DNA from: Bacteroidota bacterium
GTDB lineage: Bacteria > Bacteroidota > Bacteroidia > Chitinophagales > Saprospiraceae
Direction of reading: 5' to 3'
DNA: 57,783 bases
Assembly (NCBI GenBank): GCA_963169455.1
Contig: CAUJDW010000070.1
Span: forward strand, 1 to 57,783
Shown here in pieces: positions 17,718 to 26,344 of the stretch. The notes under the pieces were generated by a model that made no database searches, was not told where the DNA came from, and saw only the letters and a list, made by a program, of their open reading frames with translations. A program made the position numbers and the translations under genes. Positions within the stretch are counted from its first letter, which is position 1; every line of letters begins with the position of its first letter.

Positions 17718-18557
17718 ATGAGAAAATCAACACTGGCGCTCGCCCTGATAGGAGTGCTGTTTTCCATGAACAAAAGCCACGCCCAGGGCGCAGAACTGGG
17801 CATTCTCATCGGCCCCTCCTTTTACAGCGGAGACTTGTCTCCCGAGGAAGCCGGTTTGTATTTCCAGGAAATGGACATCGCCGGGGGTGTCTTCGCCCGC
17901 TTCAACCTCAATCGCACCCTGGCATTGCGATTAGGCGCCAATATGGCCAAAGTTTCCGGTGATGACAGGCGTAGGGGCCTGTCGAACAGGGACCTGAATT
18001 TCCAAAGCAATATTCTGGAGGCAGCGCTGATTGGTGAAGTCAACCTCTTTCACCTTTGGGATTATGAAGGCAAAGGGGTGATTCCCTACCTTTTCGGCGG
18101 CGCCGCCGTTTTCCGCTTTAACCCCGAAGCATCCTTCGACGGCGATTATGTCGAACTCCAGCCGCTGGGCACCGAAGGCCAGGGCCTGCCGGGATACGAA
18201 GAGCCTTATCGGCTGACTCAACTGGCTATTCCGCTCGGCATCGGGGTGAAAATTCTGCTGAACAAAAACCTGGCGCTTGGGCTGGAACTGGGCGGCAGAA
18301 AGCTGTTTACCGACCACCTCGATGATGTCAGCAATGCGGAAGTCAATTATTTTGACGTGCTGGAGGGCAACGGCGAGCTGGCCGCCCGCCTGAGCAACCC
18401 CCTTCTGCTTGACCCCAGCCCGGACGATGCAACCTATCGCCGGGGAGGGGATTTTAAAGACTGGTATTACATCGGCGGGCTTTCTCTTTCCTTCCGCCTT
18501 CAGGGCGAAGGGCGGGGCATTGGCAGCGGGCGGGGCATCGGATGCCCTACTTTCTGA
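17718..18557 (+). CDS. DUF6089-like outer-membrane beta-barrel protein (copy 2)
   Basis: 279 aa paralogue of the preceding gene. Signal peptide ends NKSHAQ; the mature protein opens AELGILIGPSFYSGDL. It shares the VELQPLGTEGQGLPGY.EPY core and FTDHLDDVSN with copy 1, followed by LEGNGELAARLSNP. The C-terminus adds a Gly/Arg-rich GEGRGIGSGRGIG stretch after the last barrel strand and ends CPTF, echoing the CPRFW tail of copy 1. Tandem duplication with divergence is the simplest origin. Function unknown; outer-membrane location inferred. Confidence 0.82.
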   Translation: MRKSTLALALIGVLFSMNKSHAQGAELGILIGPSFYSGDLSPEEAGLYFQEMDIAGGVFARFNLNRTLALRLGANMAKVSGDDRRRGLSNRDLNFQSNILEAALIGEVNLFHLWDYEGKGVIPYLFGGAAVFRFNPEASFDGDYVELQPLGTEGQGLPGYEEPYRLTQLAIPLGIGVKILLNKNLALGLELGGRKLFTDHLDDVSNAEVNYFDVLEGNGELAARLSNPLLLDPSPDDATYRRGGDFKDWYYIGGLSLSFRLQGEGRGIGSGRGIGCPTF

Positions 18558-18582
18558 CCGCAGGCTCCTATATCCTCTTTCC

Positions 18583-19338
18583 CTACCGCAACAGAACCAC
18601 CAGGCCGTCCATCATATAGTGGCTGCGCAGGCTGGAGAGGTAATCCAGCGCTCCGGCCCGGCTTGAAAAGGTAGCCACTACCACCTTGTTCATGCCCTGC
18701 CTTTGCCAGATGTACAGGTTGCCTATGCCGCGGGCCTGCAGCTCGCGGGCCTGGCGCATGGCGTTTTCCAGGCTCAGGTAAGAACCCAATTGCACGGCGT
18801 ACCCCGTGCTGTTGGAGGGCAGAATGCCAATAGCCGCCCCTGTGCCGCCTGTAGCGGAAGCATCAGAATAGGAATAGGCCGATGGGGATGGGGCATTACC
18901 ACCGGGAAGCCCTCTTGCAGCAAGGCCCCTGTTGACGTTGCCAGGCCCGGGGTTGGTAGCCGAACTGCCGATTGGCTCCACTTTCACGCGGGCCCGCCCA
19001 TCGCGAACCAGCCCGATCTGAAGAGCGGCTGCGCGGGAAAGATCCACGACTACATCCTGGTCATACGGCCCCCGGTCGTTCACACGAACCACTACCGACT
19101 GGTTGTTGTCCAGGCGGGTTACCTTTAGCAATGTACCTTTGGGGTGGGTTTTATGGGCGCAGGTGTACTCCTCCATGCGGTAAACCTCATCGAGCGCCGT
19201 GCGCCGGCCGTGCATGTAATCGGCGTAGAAAACGGCGATCCCGAACTCGGCCGCCGCGCCGCTTCCGTAATAGTACTGGCCATGCATCAGGGCAGGCAGC
19301 AAAAAAAAGGCAGGCAGGAAAAATGCTGAATTTCTCAT
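18583..19338 (-). CDS. RlpA-like septal lytic transglycosylase with SPOR domain (copy 1)
   Basis: 251 aa. Signal peptide (LPALMHGQ), then a double-psi beta-barrel domain (about residues 30-120): GIAVFYADYMHGRRTA, TCAHKTHPKGT with the His of the active-site pattern, and VVRVNDRGPYDQD with the Asp-Arg-Gly turn. A low-complexity linker leads to a SPOR domain (about 175-251: YAVQLGSYLSLENAMRQA, FSSRAGALDYLSSLR). RlpA proteins cut naked glycan strands at the division site. The gene is directly downstream of a second RlpA gene (11-base gap). Confidence 0.88.
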   Translation of the reverse strand: MRNSAFFLPAFFLLPALMHGQYYYGSGAAAEFGIAVFYADYMHGRRTALDEVYRMEEYTCAHKTHPKGTLLKVTRLDNNQSVVVRVNDRGPYDQDVVVDLSRAAALQIGLVRDGRARVKVEPIGSSATNPGPGNVNRGLAARGLPGGNAPSPSAYSYSDASATGGTGAAIGILPSNSTGYAVQLGSYLSLENAMRQARELQARGIGNLYIWQRQGMNKVVVATFSSRAGALDYLSSLRSHYMMDGLVVLLR

Positions 19339-19349
19339 GGGCAGGGTTT

Positions 19350-20297
19350 TTAACGCAATTGCACCACGATGCCATCCAGATATTGCTGGCGCAGCCGCGC
19401 CAGGTAATCGAGTGCACTGGCCCTGTCGGCAAAGGCGCCCAGGACAACGCGGTTTTTTCCGTCTTTTTGCCAGATAAAAGCATTGGAGAAACCCTTGGCC
19501 TGCAATTGGCTCAGGTGGCTCTCCGCATTGCCGGCTTCTGCGTAGGATGCCAGTTGAATGGCGTATCCGCTCATTGCAGCCGAAGCGCCGGGGCTTCCGC
19601 TTGCCGCCCCTGAAACCCCTCTGGCGCTGAGTTCCGGCCTGGCGTATTCGGGCGGAGCATAATAGGCGGCGGGCCTGTTGCCCGCATCGGCGCCGGAACG
19701 CGGAGCGGGGTACTTTTCATCGCGGAACAACTGTTGGGCCCAGTCGGGCGCGCCGTGTTCCCGGGGGTTGTATGTTTTTTGCTGTTGGGAGTCCCATCCC
19801 CGGGGCCGCTGATCGCTTTGGCTGGCGAAAGGTGAACGCGCAGCCAGCCCGGAGCTGATGTTCTCCCGGGAAAGCGCAGGGGAACCAGTATATGCAGTAT
19901 TTGCATGGCCATTGCCGGAATAGCCGATCAGTTCCACCCTGACGCGTGCGCGGCCCGCCGTGAGCATCCCAAGCTGGGCTGCCGCCGCTTTCGACAAATT
20001 CAGCAGGCGGTCGCCCTGTGCCGGTATGCGGTCGTTGACGCGCACTTCGGCCATGAGGTTGCGGTCGAGGTTGGTAACCCGAAGTATGGATCCCATGGGG
20101 TAGGAGGGGTGGGCGGCCGTGAAAGCCTCCATCCGGTATGGTTCGCCGGAGGCGGTGGCAACGCCCTGCAGCCCGTCGGCATAAAAGGTGGCCGTGCCGG
20201 CCTCGGCATCCGAAATATAAGCCCGGGAGTCGTATTGCTGTGCCGAAAGAACCAGGCTGGCAGAGCAGAGCAGGGAGATGGGAACCAGGTTTTTCAT
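19350..20297 (-). CDS. RlpA-like protein with SPOR domain (copy 2)
   Basis: 315 aa. Signal peptide (SLVLSAQ), DPBB domain (about residues 30-125: GTATFYADGLQGVATASG, TAAHPSYPMGS, AEVRVNDRIPAQGD), a long linker rich in Pro, Ala, Ser and Tyr, and a C-terminal SPOR domain (about 245-315: YAIQLASYAEAGNAESHLSQ). The conserved Asp-Arg-Gly turn of copy 1 reads Asp-Arg-Ile here, so catalytic competence is less certain. It is first in the two-gene unit and convergent in orientation with the DUF6089 pair. Confidence 0.87.
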   Translation of the reverse strand: MKNLVPISLLCSASLVLSAQQYDSRAYISDAEAGTATFYADGLQGVATASGEPYRMEAFTAAHPSYPMGSILRVTNLDRNLMAEVRVNDRIPAQGDRLLNLSKAAAAQLGMLTAGRARVRVELIGYSGNGHANTAYTGSPALSRENISSGLAARSPFASQSDQRPRGWDSQQQKTYNPREHGAPDWAQQLFRDEKYPAPRSGADAGNRPAAYYAPPEYARPELSARGVSGAASGSPGASAAMSGYAIQLASYAEAGNAESHLSQLQAKGFSNAFIWQKDGKNRVVLGAFADRASALDYLARLRQQYLDGIVVQLR

Positions 20298-20375
20298 TTG
20301 CAGTATTTTGCTTAAAGAGGGAAAGTTTTTAAAATTTTTCGTAATTACTAAGGGGAATCCGGAAAATATTCACTT

Positions 20376-20383
20376 TATCTTTG
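20376..20383 (+). promoter_or_regulatory. Putative -7 box TATCTTTG
   Basis: Exact TAnnTTTG 21 bases before the small lipoprotein ATG at 20404. It supports that start over the longer upstream frame. Confidence 0.5.
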
Positions 20384-20403
20384 CCGCAAAAATGATTTCG
20401 ACC

Positions 20404-20787
20404 ATGAAAAAGAGCATTCTGTTTTTTCTTTTTGCCACCTTGCTGATCGGGCTGGGCAGCTGCTCCCAATCTTCCAAATCCCAGGGAGCAAAAGAAGTGG
20501 TGGAGGCCCCGGAGGCCAAATACGAAGGCCAGGCCAGAGATATTGACGTTGCCGCCAGAGCCAACGAGCAACTGCAGAAGCTCGGCGTGACGCTCGATGA
20601 CGCCCAGCAGGTGAAGCTTCAGGAAATCGCCGCAAAATACGACTTTTCCAGCGCAAACAACCAGGAGCAGCGCCGCGCCATGCGCCAGGAACTGCAGAAA
20701 GATATCTATGCCAACGTCCTCACTGCTGAACAGCAGGCCGCTGTTGACGGCATGCGCGAGAGCAGGGGAAATAAGGACGGCAATTAA
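20404..20787 (+). CDS. Small helical lipoprotein
   Basis: 127 aa. Lipoprotein signal with LLIGLGSC (Cys20 predicted lipidated), then a polar, probably helical domain with DVAARANEQLQKLGVTLDD and EQRRAMRQELQKDIYANVLTAEQQ. The pattern of a basic Gln/Glu-rich helix ending in LTAEQQAA is like the Spy/CpxP-type periplasmic LTxxQ proteins seen in Bacteroidota; this is a motif-level guess. Its TAA stop overlaps the stop codon of the convergent glycosyltransferase by four bases. Confidence 0.75.
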   Translation: MKKSILFFLFATLLIGLGSCSQSSKSQGAKEVVEAPEAKYEGQARDIDVAARANEQLQKLGVTLDDAQQVKLQEIAAKYDFSSANNQEQRRAMRQELQKDIYANVLTAEQQAAVDGMRESRGNKDGN

Positions 20788-21887
20788 ACGCCCGCCCGGG
20801 GATTTACTTCCCGGTACAGGCTGATATAGGCTTCGACTGAACTGGCAAGGGAAAACCGCCGTTGTGGTTTCTCTTGCCAGTTTCCTTTATAAGCCTCATC
20901 CAAAGCATGGGCGAGGGCTTCCGCACTCATGCCTGCCATCCCGGTGTATCGGCCGCTCACAACTTCCTCCAGTGCGCCGCGCTGGGACGAAACAACAGGA
21001 ACACCCAGCGCCACAGCCTCCGCCGCCACGAAGCAGAATCCTTCGCTGTATGAAGGGATGACGACGCAGGAAGACCGGCTGACCTCTTCCATGAGCTGCT
21101 CTTTCGGCAGGTTGTGCAGCAGCTGGATATGGGCATCCAGGCCCAGCACCGCGGCCCGTTTCATCACCCACCTGTACATGCCTTTGGGATAGGTGGGCAG
21201 GATCAGCTTCAGGCGGCTTTCCGGATGGGCCAGAGCCATCTGCCGGGCCGCCGGCAACAACAGGTCCAAACCCTTCGACATGCCCAGCCGCCCGAAGTAG
21301 GTGTAGGTAAAAAATGCCGGCGGCTCGTGCGGGTAGCGTTCGAATTCGCGGTAGTCCAGCCCGTTGTAGATGCGCATTACCTTTTTTTCGGCAACCCCCT
21401 GGCGTATGAGCTCCTGCCGGGTATAATCCGATACCGCGACGAAGCGCTCGAAGGGCAGGCGCAACAAAAGCAGTTCCCAGCAAAAAAAAGCCAGCCGTTG
21501 CAGGAAATTGGCAAATGGAAGGCGCCACCAAAGCCCTCCCCAGGCCTCGTGGAAAGTGACTATGACCGGCTTTCCGGCCAGCCGGGCCGCCAGCCAGGCG
21601 GGAAGCGCGGCATTGTAGGAGGCCGTATGCACCAGGTCGTATTCCCGCAATAGCCGCCGGATGGCAGGCAGGCTGGCAAATGAAAAAAAATAGCGGTTGT
21701 AACAGTCCACCCGATATACCCTGACCCCCGATAGTGTTTCTTCCCGGGGCAGCCCTTCCCGGAACCTGGTGGTCACCACGCCGACCTGGTGCCCCTGCCG
21801 GGCCAGAGCGGTGGACAGCTCCCAGAACAGGCGCTCCGCCCCCCCGATATAAGGGTGAAAATGCTCTAGTACGAATAATATCCTCAC
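20784..21887 (-). CDS. Glycosyltransferase family 4
   Basis: 367 aa GT-B enzyme. N-terminal domain opens RILFVLEHFHPYIGGAERLFWELS, including the glycine-rich acceptor loop; C-terminal donor domain carries FGRLGMSKGLDLLLPA and the EX7E-type motif in YSEGFCFVAAEAVALGVPVV. It transfers a sugar from a nucleotide-sugar donor with retention; donor and acceptor are unknown. The GTG at 21887 overlaps the TGA of the DUF2304 gene (GTGA), indicating translational coupling; the longer frame upstream would run inside that gene. Last gene of a minus-strand glycan operon. Confidence 0.87.
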   Translation of the reverse strand: MRILFVLEHFHPYIGGAERLFWELSTALARQGHQVGVVTTRFREGLPREETLSGVRVYRVDCYNRYFFSFASLPAIRRLLREYDLVHTASYNAALPAWLAARLAGKPVIVTFHEAWGGLWWRLPFANFLQRLAFFCWELLLLRLPFERFVAVSDYTRQELIRQGVAEKKVMRIYNGLDYREFERYPHEPPAFFTYTYFGRLGMSKGLDLLLPAARQMALAHPESRLKLILPTYPKGMYRWVMKRAAVLGLDAHIQLLHNLPKEQLMEEVSRSSCVVIPSYSEGFCFVAAEAVALGVPVVSSQRGALEEVVSGRYTGMAGMSAEALAHALDEAYKGNWQEKPQRRFSLASSVEAYISLYREVNPRAGV

Positions 21888-22237
21888 TGTCCCGCCTCCT
21901 TTTCCCGGCTTTGTTCGAGGGCTATTTTCCGCGTCAGCTCCGTTAGCGCCATCTGTTGTTTTTTGATCATAAAGAACAGTTTGTACTGGAAAAAAAAGAT
22001 CAGCCCGAGGCAAAAGAAAATGATGGCGTTGATGTTGCTCTTGATGCCGAAGAGACGGGCCAGCTTCCGGGAGAAAAAATCCGGAAAAAGTGCGAACACC
22101 GCCACCGCTACCCAGAACAGGGAACCCGCCACGGCTTCCTGCAGGCTGGCCTTCGACCGCCGGAACCGGCCGATCAGGCCCCAGATGAAAAAGGCCGAGA
22201 CGATGGGAACGACGATCTGATAGATTTCCAGCCTCAT
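21884..22237 (-). CDS. DUF2304 small membrane protein
   Basis: 117 aa with three hydrophobic helices (IVVPIVSAFFIWGLIG, AGSLFWVAVAVFALFP, INAIIFFCLGLIFFFQYKLFF) and a polar C-terminal helix with KQQMALTELTRKIALE. DUF2304 proteins are regularly encoded beside polyprenyl-phosphate glycosyltransferases, as here (GT2 gene five bases upstream, GT4 overlapping downstream). They are thought to assist lipid-linked sugar handling, but no biochemical role is established. Confidence 0.85.
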   Translation of the reverse strand: MRLEIYQIVVPIVSAFFIWGLIGRFRRSKASLQEAVAGSLFWVAVAVFALFPDFFSRKLARLFGIKSNINAIIFFCLGLIFFFQYKLFFMIKKQQMALTELTRKIALEQSREKEAGQ

Positions 22238-22242
22238 GAGGA

Positions 22243-22938
22243 TCAGTGTGTTTGGTGAAAAATGAGTTTCCAGATCAGGTTGACTGCCGTATTGACTCCC
22301 GTGTGCAGGTCCTGCCCCTTGCTCATGGAATATTCCGTATAGGACACTTTGATGGCCGCTTCGCCGACGGACAATCCGAGGCGCTCGGCCACGACGATCA
22401 TTTCGCTGCAGTAGCCGAAGCCGTCCAGGCCCAGGTTCAGGTTTTCAATGGCCCGCCGGTTCAGCATCCGGAATCCCGACTGGGAATCGGAATAGCTGCT
22501 GTGGCAAAACCAGTTGGTCAGCAGGTTCGATATGCGGTTGTAGGCGATGCGCGTGGGTGGTATGCCGTCAGCCATCTGTATGAAGCGGCTGCCGATCACG
22601 ATATCCCATCTGCCCTCAGCCATTTTGGCGATGAGGGCTTCCATGTCCTCCGGGTGGTGTTGCCCGTCGGCGTCCAGCTGGATGATGTAGGGGAAGCCCT
22701 GCCGGCGGGCGTAAAGGATGCCTGTCTGCGAAGCAGCCCCCGCACCCCGGTTGATGGGGTGGGAAATCACCCTGGCGCCGGCCTCGAGGGCCTGCTGCCG
22801 CGTATTGTCCCGGCTTCCGTCATCCACCACGACGATGTTCCCGTAACCGCACGAACGCACGTGGGTTACGACTTCCCTGATCATCGGCCCTTCGTTGTAG
22901 GCCGGAATCATAACGGCTATGTCTTTTGCCGGAATCAT
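22243..22938 (-). CDS. Family 2 glycosyltransferase, polyprenyl-phosphate sugar synthase-like
   Basis: 231 aa, GT-A fold, DPM1-type. MIPAYNEGPMIREVV at the N-terminus, VVDDGSRDNT for nucleotide binding, and the metal-binding QLDADGQH with the DxD motif (about residues 86-93). Members transfer mannose or glucose from a nucleotide sugar to polyprenyl phosphate on the cytoplasmic face, making donors for membrane GT-C enzymes. That suits the neighbours: DUF2304 downstream and a 1071-aa multi-membrane protein upstream. No C-terminal membrane helices, so it is probably peripheral. Confidence 0.88.
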   Translation of the reverse strand: MIPAKDIAVMIPAYNEGPMIREVVTHVRSCGYGNIVVVDDGSRDNTRQQALEAGARVISHPINRGAGAASQTGILYARRQGFPYIIQLDADGQHHPEDMEALIAKMAEGRWDIVIGSRFIQMADGIPPTRIAYNRISNLLTNWFCHSSYSDSQSGFRMLNRRAIENLNLGLDGFGYCSEMIVVAERLGLSVGEAAIKVSYTEYSMSKGQDLHTGVNTAVNLIWKLIFHQTH

Positions 22939-23041
22939 GAAAGTTCGTTATTAAGTACTTCAATAGCGCAGAGCCTGCTCTGCACATGAATCCGGGGGGT
23001 ATGCCTGCCTGCCCTGGCGGATGCGGAACGGCCGGGCTGGT

Positions 23042-26000
23042 TTATTTCAGTTCGTACAACACATAAGTGCCGCGGTAGGTGGAATTCCCGAAAACGCCCG
23101 GCATGCCGGGTATGATGTTGTTGCCCATACGGTACTGCTCACCGGTGGGGCTTTCCACGAAGTTGTCGGTAAACACGAGCTGGGCCTGGCTGGAATACAC
23201 CAGCAACCCGAAGAACTCCTGGGCTTTCCTGGCCAGGCTCTGTTCGGGCGTCTGGTCAACGGAAGCGGTGTTCAGGTCGTAGAGGATGTACCGGAAACCA
23301 TTGTTTTTCAGCAGGCGGAAAAACTCGTTTTTGTCATTCATCCTGCCGGCGAACTTTTCATAAATGGCCAGTTGGTTGTCCTCGAGCACCCGCCGGTCGT
23401 TGAAGCGGATGTGGTAGTTGAAATAGGTGCCCACCCGGTAAATCCTGGCCTCGGGGTCCTCGTTCAGTTTGCTGATGGCCTCGCCCATAAATGGGATAAA
23501 GGCAGAACAGGTCTCTTCCGGCCCCTGGAAAGTGCTGGCGTACTTCAGCAGCGGGCTCAGGTAAAGCAGGCGTTCCGCGCCCTTTGGTTTGGTGGTGTTG
23601 ATGAAAACCAGGGCAGTTGTGAGCAACAGGTATAAGGCTATGCCCGACATCATCCAGTACCTGGCGTAATGCTCGAGCCCGAAGCCCGCAAGCTTTTCCG
23701 GTTTTTCGAAGAAATAGGCAAATACCAGCATCAGCAGGCTGAAAAGAGGAAAGCCATACCAAACGATGGCGTTGCCCATGATATACCAGAGAAAGCCAAA
23801 GGAGCAGGTGAAAACCAGCAGCCCCCTGAAGTTGGGCGCCAGCACGCTGAGCCTGTCCCTGAGCAAATAGTAAGCCAGCGCCGCCAGCGCCGCCAGGGTA
23901 GTGAAGGTGGCCAGGAAAGAGAAGCCGGCTATCTGCGTGTACATCCCGCTCATGCTGAGGCCCAGCCCGGCAAAGCTGCTTTGTATGGCCCGAAACAAAC
24001 TGCCCAGGGGAACAGCCAGGGCGCCGCCCTGCGTGCTGAGCAGGTTGTCGATGGCTGCCTTTACGGAGGCCTCCGTAGGCTGTCCACCCGCGATGGCATA
24101 CAGCGAATAAACCGAAACCGTCCAGAGCAGCAGCAGCAGCAGGATCAGCAAAGCGTTTTTGCCGATGTTGCGGCCGAAGAACATCATGGGTAAAAACAGC
24201 ATGAACAAAAAGGAAATATCCAGGTACTGCTGGAAGGGTATGGTGGAGTTAACCGTCAGGTCGTAGGGTATCGAAAGGTAGAGGGGCAGCCCGGGCTCGT
24301 AGCCGATATAACGCTTGACTTCCGCCCGCACGGCGTTCTGCTCGGCCAGGGCGGTGTTGGCTTCCAGGGCCTGCTGATCCTCTTTTAGCTCAGGCTCCCT
24401 GTCGGCCCTGTCGAATGACCGGCCTCCGAACATGGCGTCGCGCTGCTCTTCATTGAGCACCTGGTGATAGATGTAAAACTTAACCTGGTTCAGGGCCATC
24501 CTCCGTTCTTCAGGGGTATCTCCGGCCAACTCGAAGCCTTCAAGATAGGCATTGATTTTGGCCATCTGGTTTTCGTCAAGTGTAATGTCCCTTTCCTTCA
24601 GGATTTCCATGCCCTTCTGGTAGATATACCTGATTTCATCGCTGCGTTGTTTTTCCGCCTTCAATTCCGGTTTCTCCAGTTTTCCTGTCAATAGCGCGTC
24701 TAAACTGAACTGCCGGTTCTCGTACAGGTGTTTGCCCATCCAGGGCAGGAAAACCAGGCCCGCGAATGAGGCGAACCACAGCATCCTGGAAAGCAGCGGG
24801 CGCCAGGATGCCGTCCTGCCCCGGCTGCCCCACACCAGCAGGGGTGCGCCCACCAGCAGCCCGAGCCCGGCAAATGCCCAGGGCGAGGCGCCGCCCAGGC
24901 CGATGTAGCCGAACCGGTAAACGCCAAGCGGAAAGATCAGGCCTGTCAGCAGTGAAAACACGCCAATGGCGGATTTTCCACCCAGGTGCTGGTAAGCCGC
25001 ATAGGTGGCCAGGGCCAGTATGCCGATCAAACCGGTGTATTTGATGCCGAATGCATAACCGGCCAGCCAGCCTGCAAGGGCCCAGATCAGGGCGGGTTCC
25101 GCGATTTGCCGCCGCCCCAGCCGGAAAACAGGCTGGTTGGCAGGGGCCGGTTTTTTCCCAGCCAGCCGCACGGGGTATTCCAGCACCAGCAGCAGGGCGC
25201 TTAATGTGACGAAAAGGAAACCCAGGTCAACTTTTTCATCCACCACCACGTGGAAGGATACCGCCGGGTTCAGGTACAGGAGGGCTGCCGCCAGCCAGGC
25301 TGCCGCCCGGCCCATGAACAGCCGGCCGAGGCGGTACAGGGCAAACATGCAGAAGAATATGGAAAAGTGGGACAGGAGGATGGACACCGGCGCTTGCCCG
25401 AAAAGGATTTCTCCCAGGCTCAGAAATACCTGCCAGTTAAATGCCTGCCCGCCGGTGGGCAGGCCGTGGTAGTCGCTGATCAGGTGCGCCGTATTCATAT
25501 ACAGCCCCGCGCCGTCAAAGCCGACGGGAAATAATTTGATGGCGGCGATATTGCTGACGGCTATGGCCGACAGCAGGAGAAATACCGGTATGGCGCCCCA
25601 CTTCTGCTCCGGCAGGCGCATCGTGGGTTTCCACAATACGTCCTGGACAAAGCCCAGCGCCGGCCGCCACTGCCAGGCAATCAGCCCCGCCGCCAGTATC
25701 CAGAGCAGCCAGCCGTGCAAAAGCCCGCCCAGCCCCAGCAGAACCATCACAAAACCCACCAGGCCGATGCCGGTTGCCAGGCTCAGCACCTTCCTGGAAT
25801 CGCGGGCGTACCAGGGCGCAAGGCGCTGTATCAACAGATTGCCCGCGAGGTAATGGATGAGCACGATGAGGAATACGGCGCCGTGAAGCAATATGTTGAA
25901 GGCCAGGAAATACGCCATTGACGGCCCCATTCCGCCTTCGAAGAGGCGGTTTTTGCTTCCGTACAGCCCGAAGGCAACCAGTTGAAGCAGCAGCACAAAA

Positions 26001-26257
26001 CCATAGAGCGCCAGCCCGTTGGCCGCCCTGCCGTTTTTTCCCTTCCTGTTGCCCGGCAGCAGGGCCATTGCCGCCCAGGCGCCCCCACACAACAGGAAGA
26101 GCACGGCGGCTATGTCCAGGTTGGGGAACTGCCCCAGGGCCGTCGAATAGTAAGGGTGGAACGCCCAGTAGGAAACCAGCACCAGAACGAACCAGAACAG
26201 AGAAAAAACGATCCACAACCAGCGGTTGGCGGCGCCGGTAATATTATTTTCGAACAT
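23042..26257 (-). CDS. Large multi-membrane protein, GT-C/ArnT-like candidate
   Basis: 1071 aa. Many hydrophobic helices in two blocks (about residues 10-520 and 690-930) separated by a charged soluble segment (about 540-680, containing QRSDEIRYIYQKGMEILKER). A periplasmic-type C-terminal domain follows (EARIYRVGTYFNYHIRFND, FFRLLKNNGFRYILYDLN). The topology and the soluble C-terminal domain resemble GT39/GT83-type lipid-linked sugar transferases, and the neighbouring polyprenyl-phosphate GT2 could supply its donor. I cannot point to a definite catalytic acidic loop, so the enzyme call is inferred from context. It could also be an O-antigen-processing or flippase-like protein. Confidence 0.7.
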   Translation of the reverse strand: MFENNITGAANRWLWIVFSLFWFVLVLVSYWAFHPYYSTALGQFPNLDIAAVLFLLCGGAWAAMALLPGNRKGKNGRAANGLALYGFVLLLQLVAFGLYGSKNRLFEGGMGPSMAYFLAFNILLHGAVFLIVLIHYLAGNLLIQRLAPWYARDSRKVLSLATGIGLVGFVMVLLGLGGLLHGWLLWILAAGLIAWQWRPALGFVQDVLWKPTMRLPEQKWGAIPVFLLLSAIAVSNIAAIKLFPVGFDGAGLYMNTAHLISDYHGLPTGGQAFNWQVFLSLGEILFGQAPVSILLSHFSIFFCMFALYRLGRLFMGRAAAWLAAALLYLNPAVSFHVVVDEKVDLGFLFVTLSALLLVLEYPVRLAGKKPAPANQPVFRLGRRQIAEPALIWALAGWLAGYAFGIKYTGLIGILALATYAAYQHLGGKSAIGVFSLLTGLIFPLGVYRFGYIGLGGASPWAFAGLGLLVGAPLLVWGSRGRTASWRPLLSRMLWFASFAGLVFLPWMGKHLYENRQFSLDALLTGKLEKPELKAEKQRSDEIRYIYQKGMEILKERDITLDENQMAKINAYLEGFELAGDTPEERRMALNQVKFYIYHQVLNEEQRDAMFGGRSFDRADREPELKEDQQALEANTALAEQNAVRAEVKRYIGYEPGLPLYLSIPYDLTVNSTIPFQQYLDISFLFMLFLPMMFFGRNIGKNALLILLLLLLWTVSVYSLYAIAGGQPTEASVKAAIDNLLSTQGGALAVPLGSLFRAIQSSFAGLGLSMSGMYTQIAGFSFLATFTTLAALAALAYYLLRDRLSVLAPNFRGLLVFTCSFGFLWYIMGNAIVWYGFPLFSLLMLVFAYFFEKPEKLAGFGLEHYARYWMMSGIALYLLLTTALVFINTTKPKGAERLLYLSPLLKYASTFQGPEETCSAFIPFMGEAISKLNEDPEARIYRVGTYFNYHIRFNDRRVLEDNQLAIYEKFAGRMNDKNEFFRLLKNNGFRYILYDLNTASVDQTPEQSLARKAQEFFGLLVYSSQAQLVFTDNFVESPTGEQYRMGNNIIPGMPGVFGNSTYRGTYVLYELK

Positions 26258-26344
26258 GGGGGTATTTTTGGCGCTAAAGTTAATGAACCTTTGTCATTTA
26301 CGGCTTTTTGGCGAAACTGTTGCAAATTGAGCCGGGGATTTTGC

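Noticed and set aside
22968-22983. Terminator GCAGAG-CCTG-CTCTGC between the 1071-aa protein gene and the GT2 gene
   Set aside because: The stem is short with no T-tract, and the genes on either side look like one operon.
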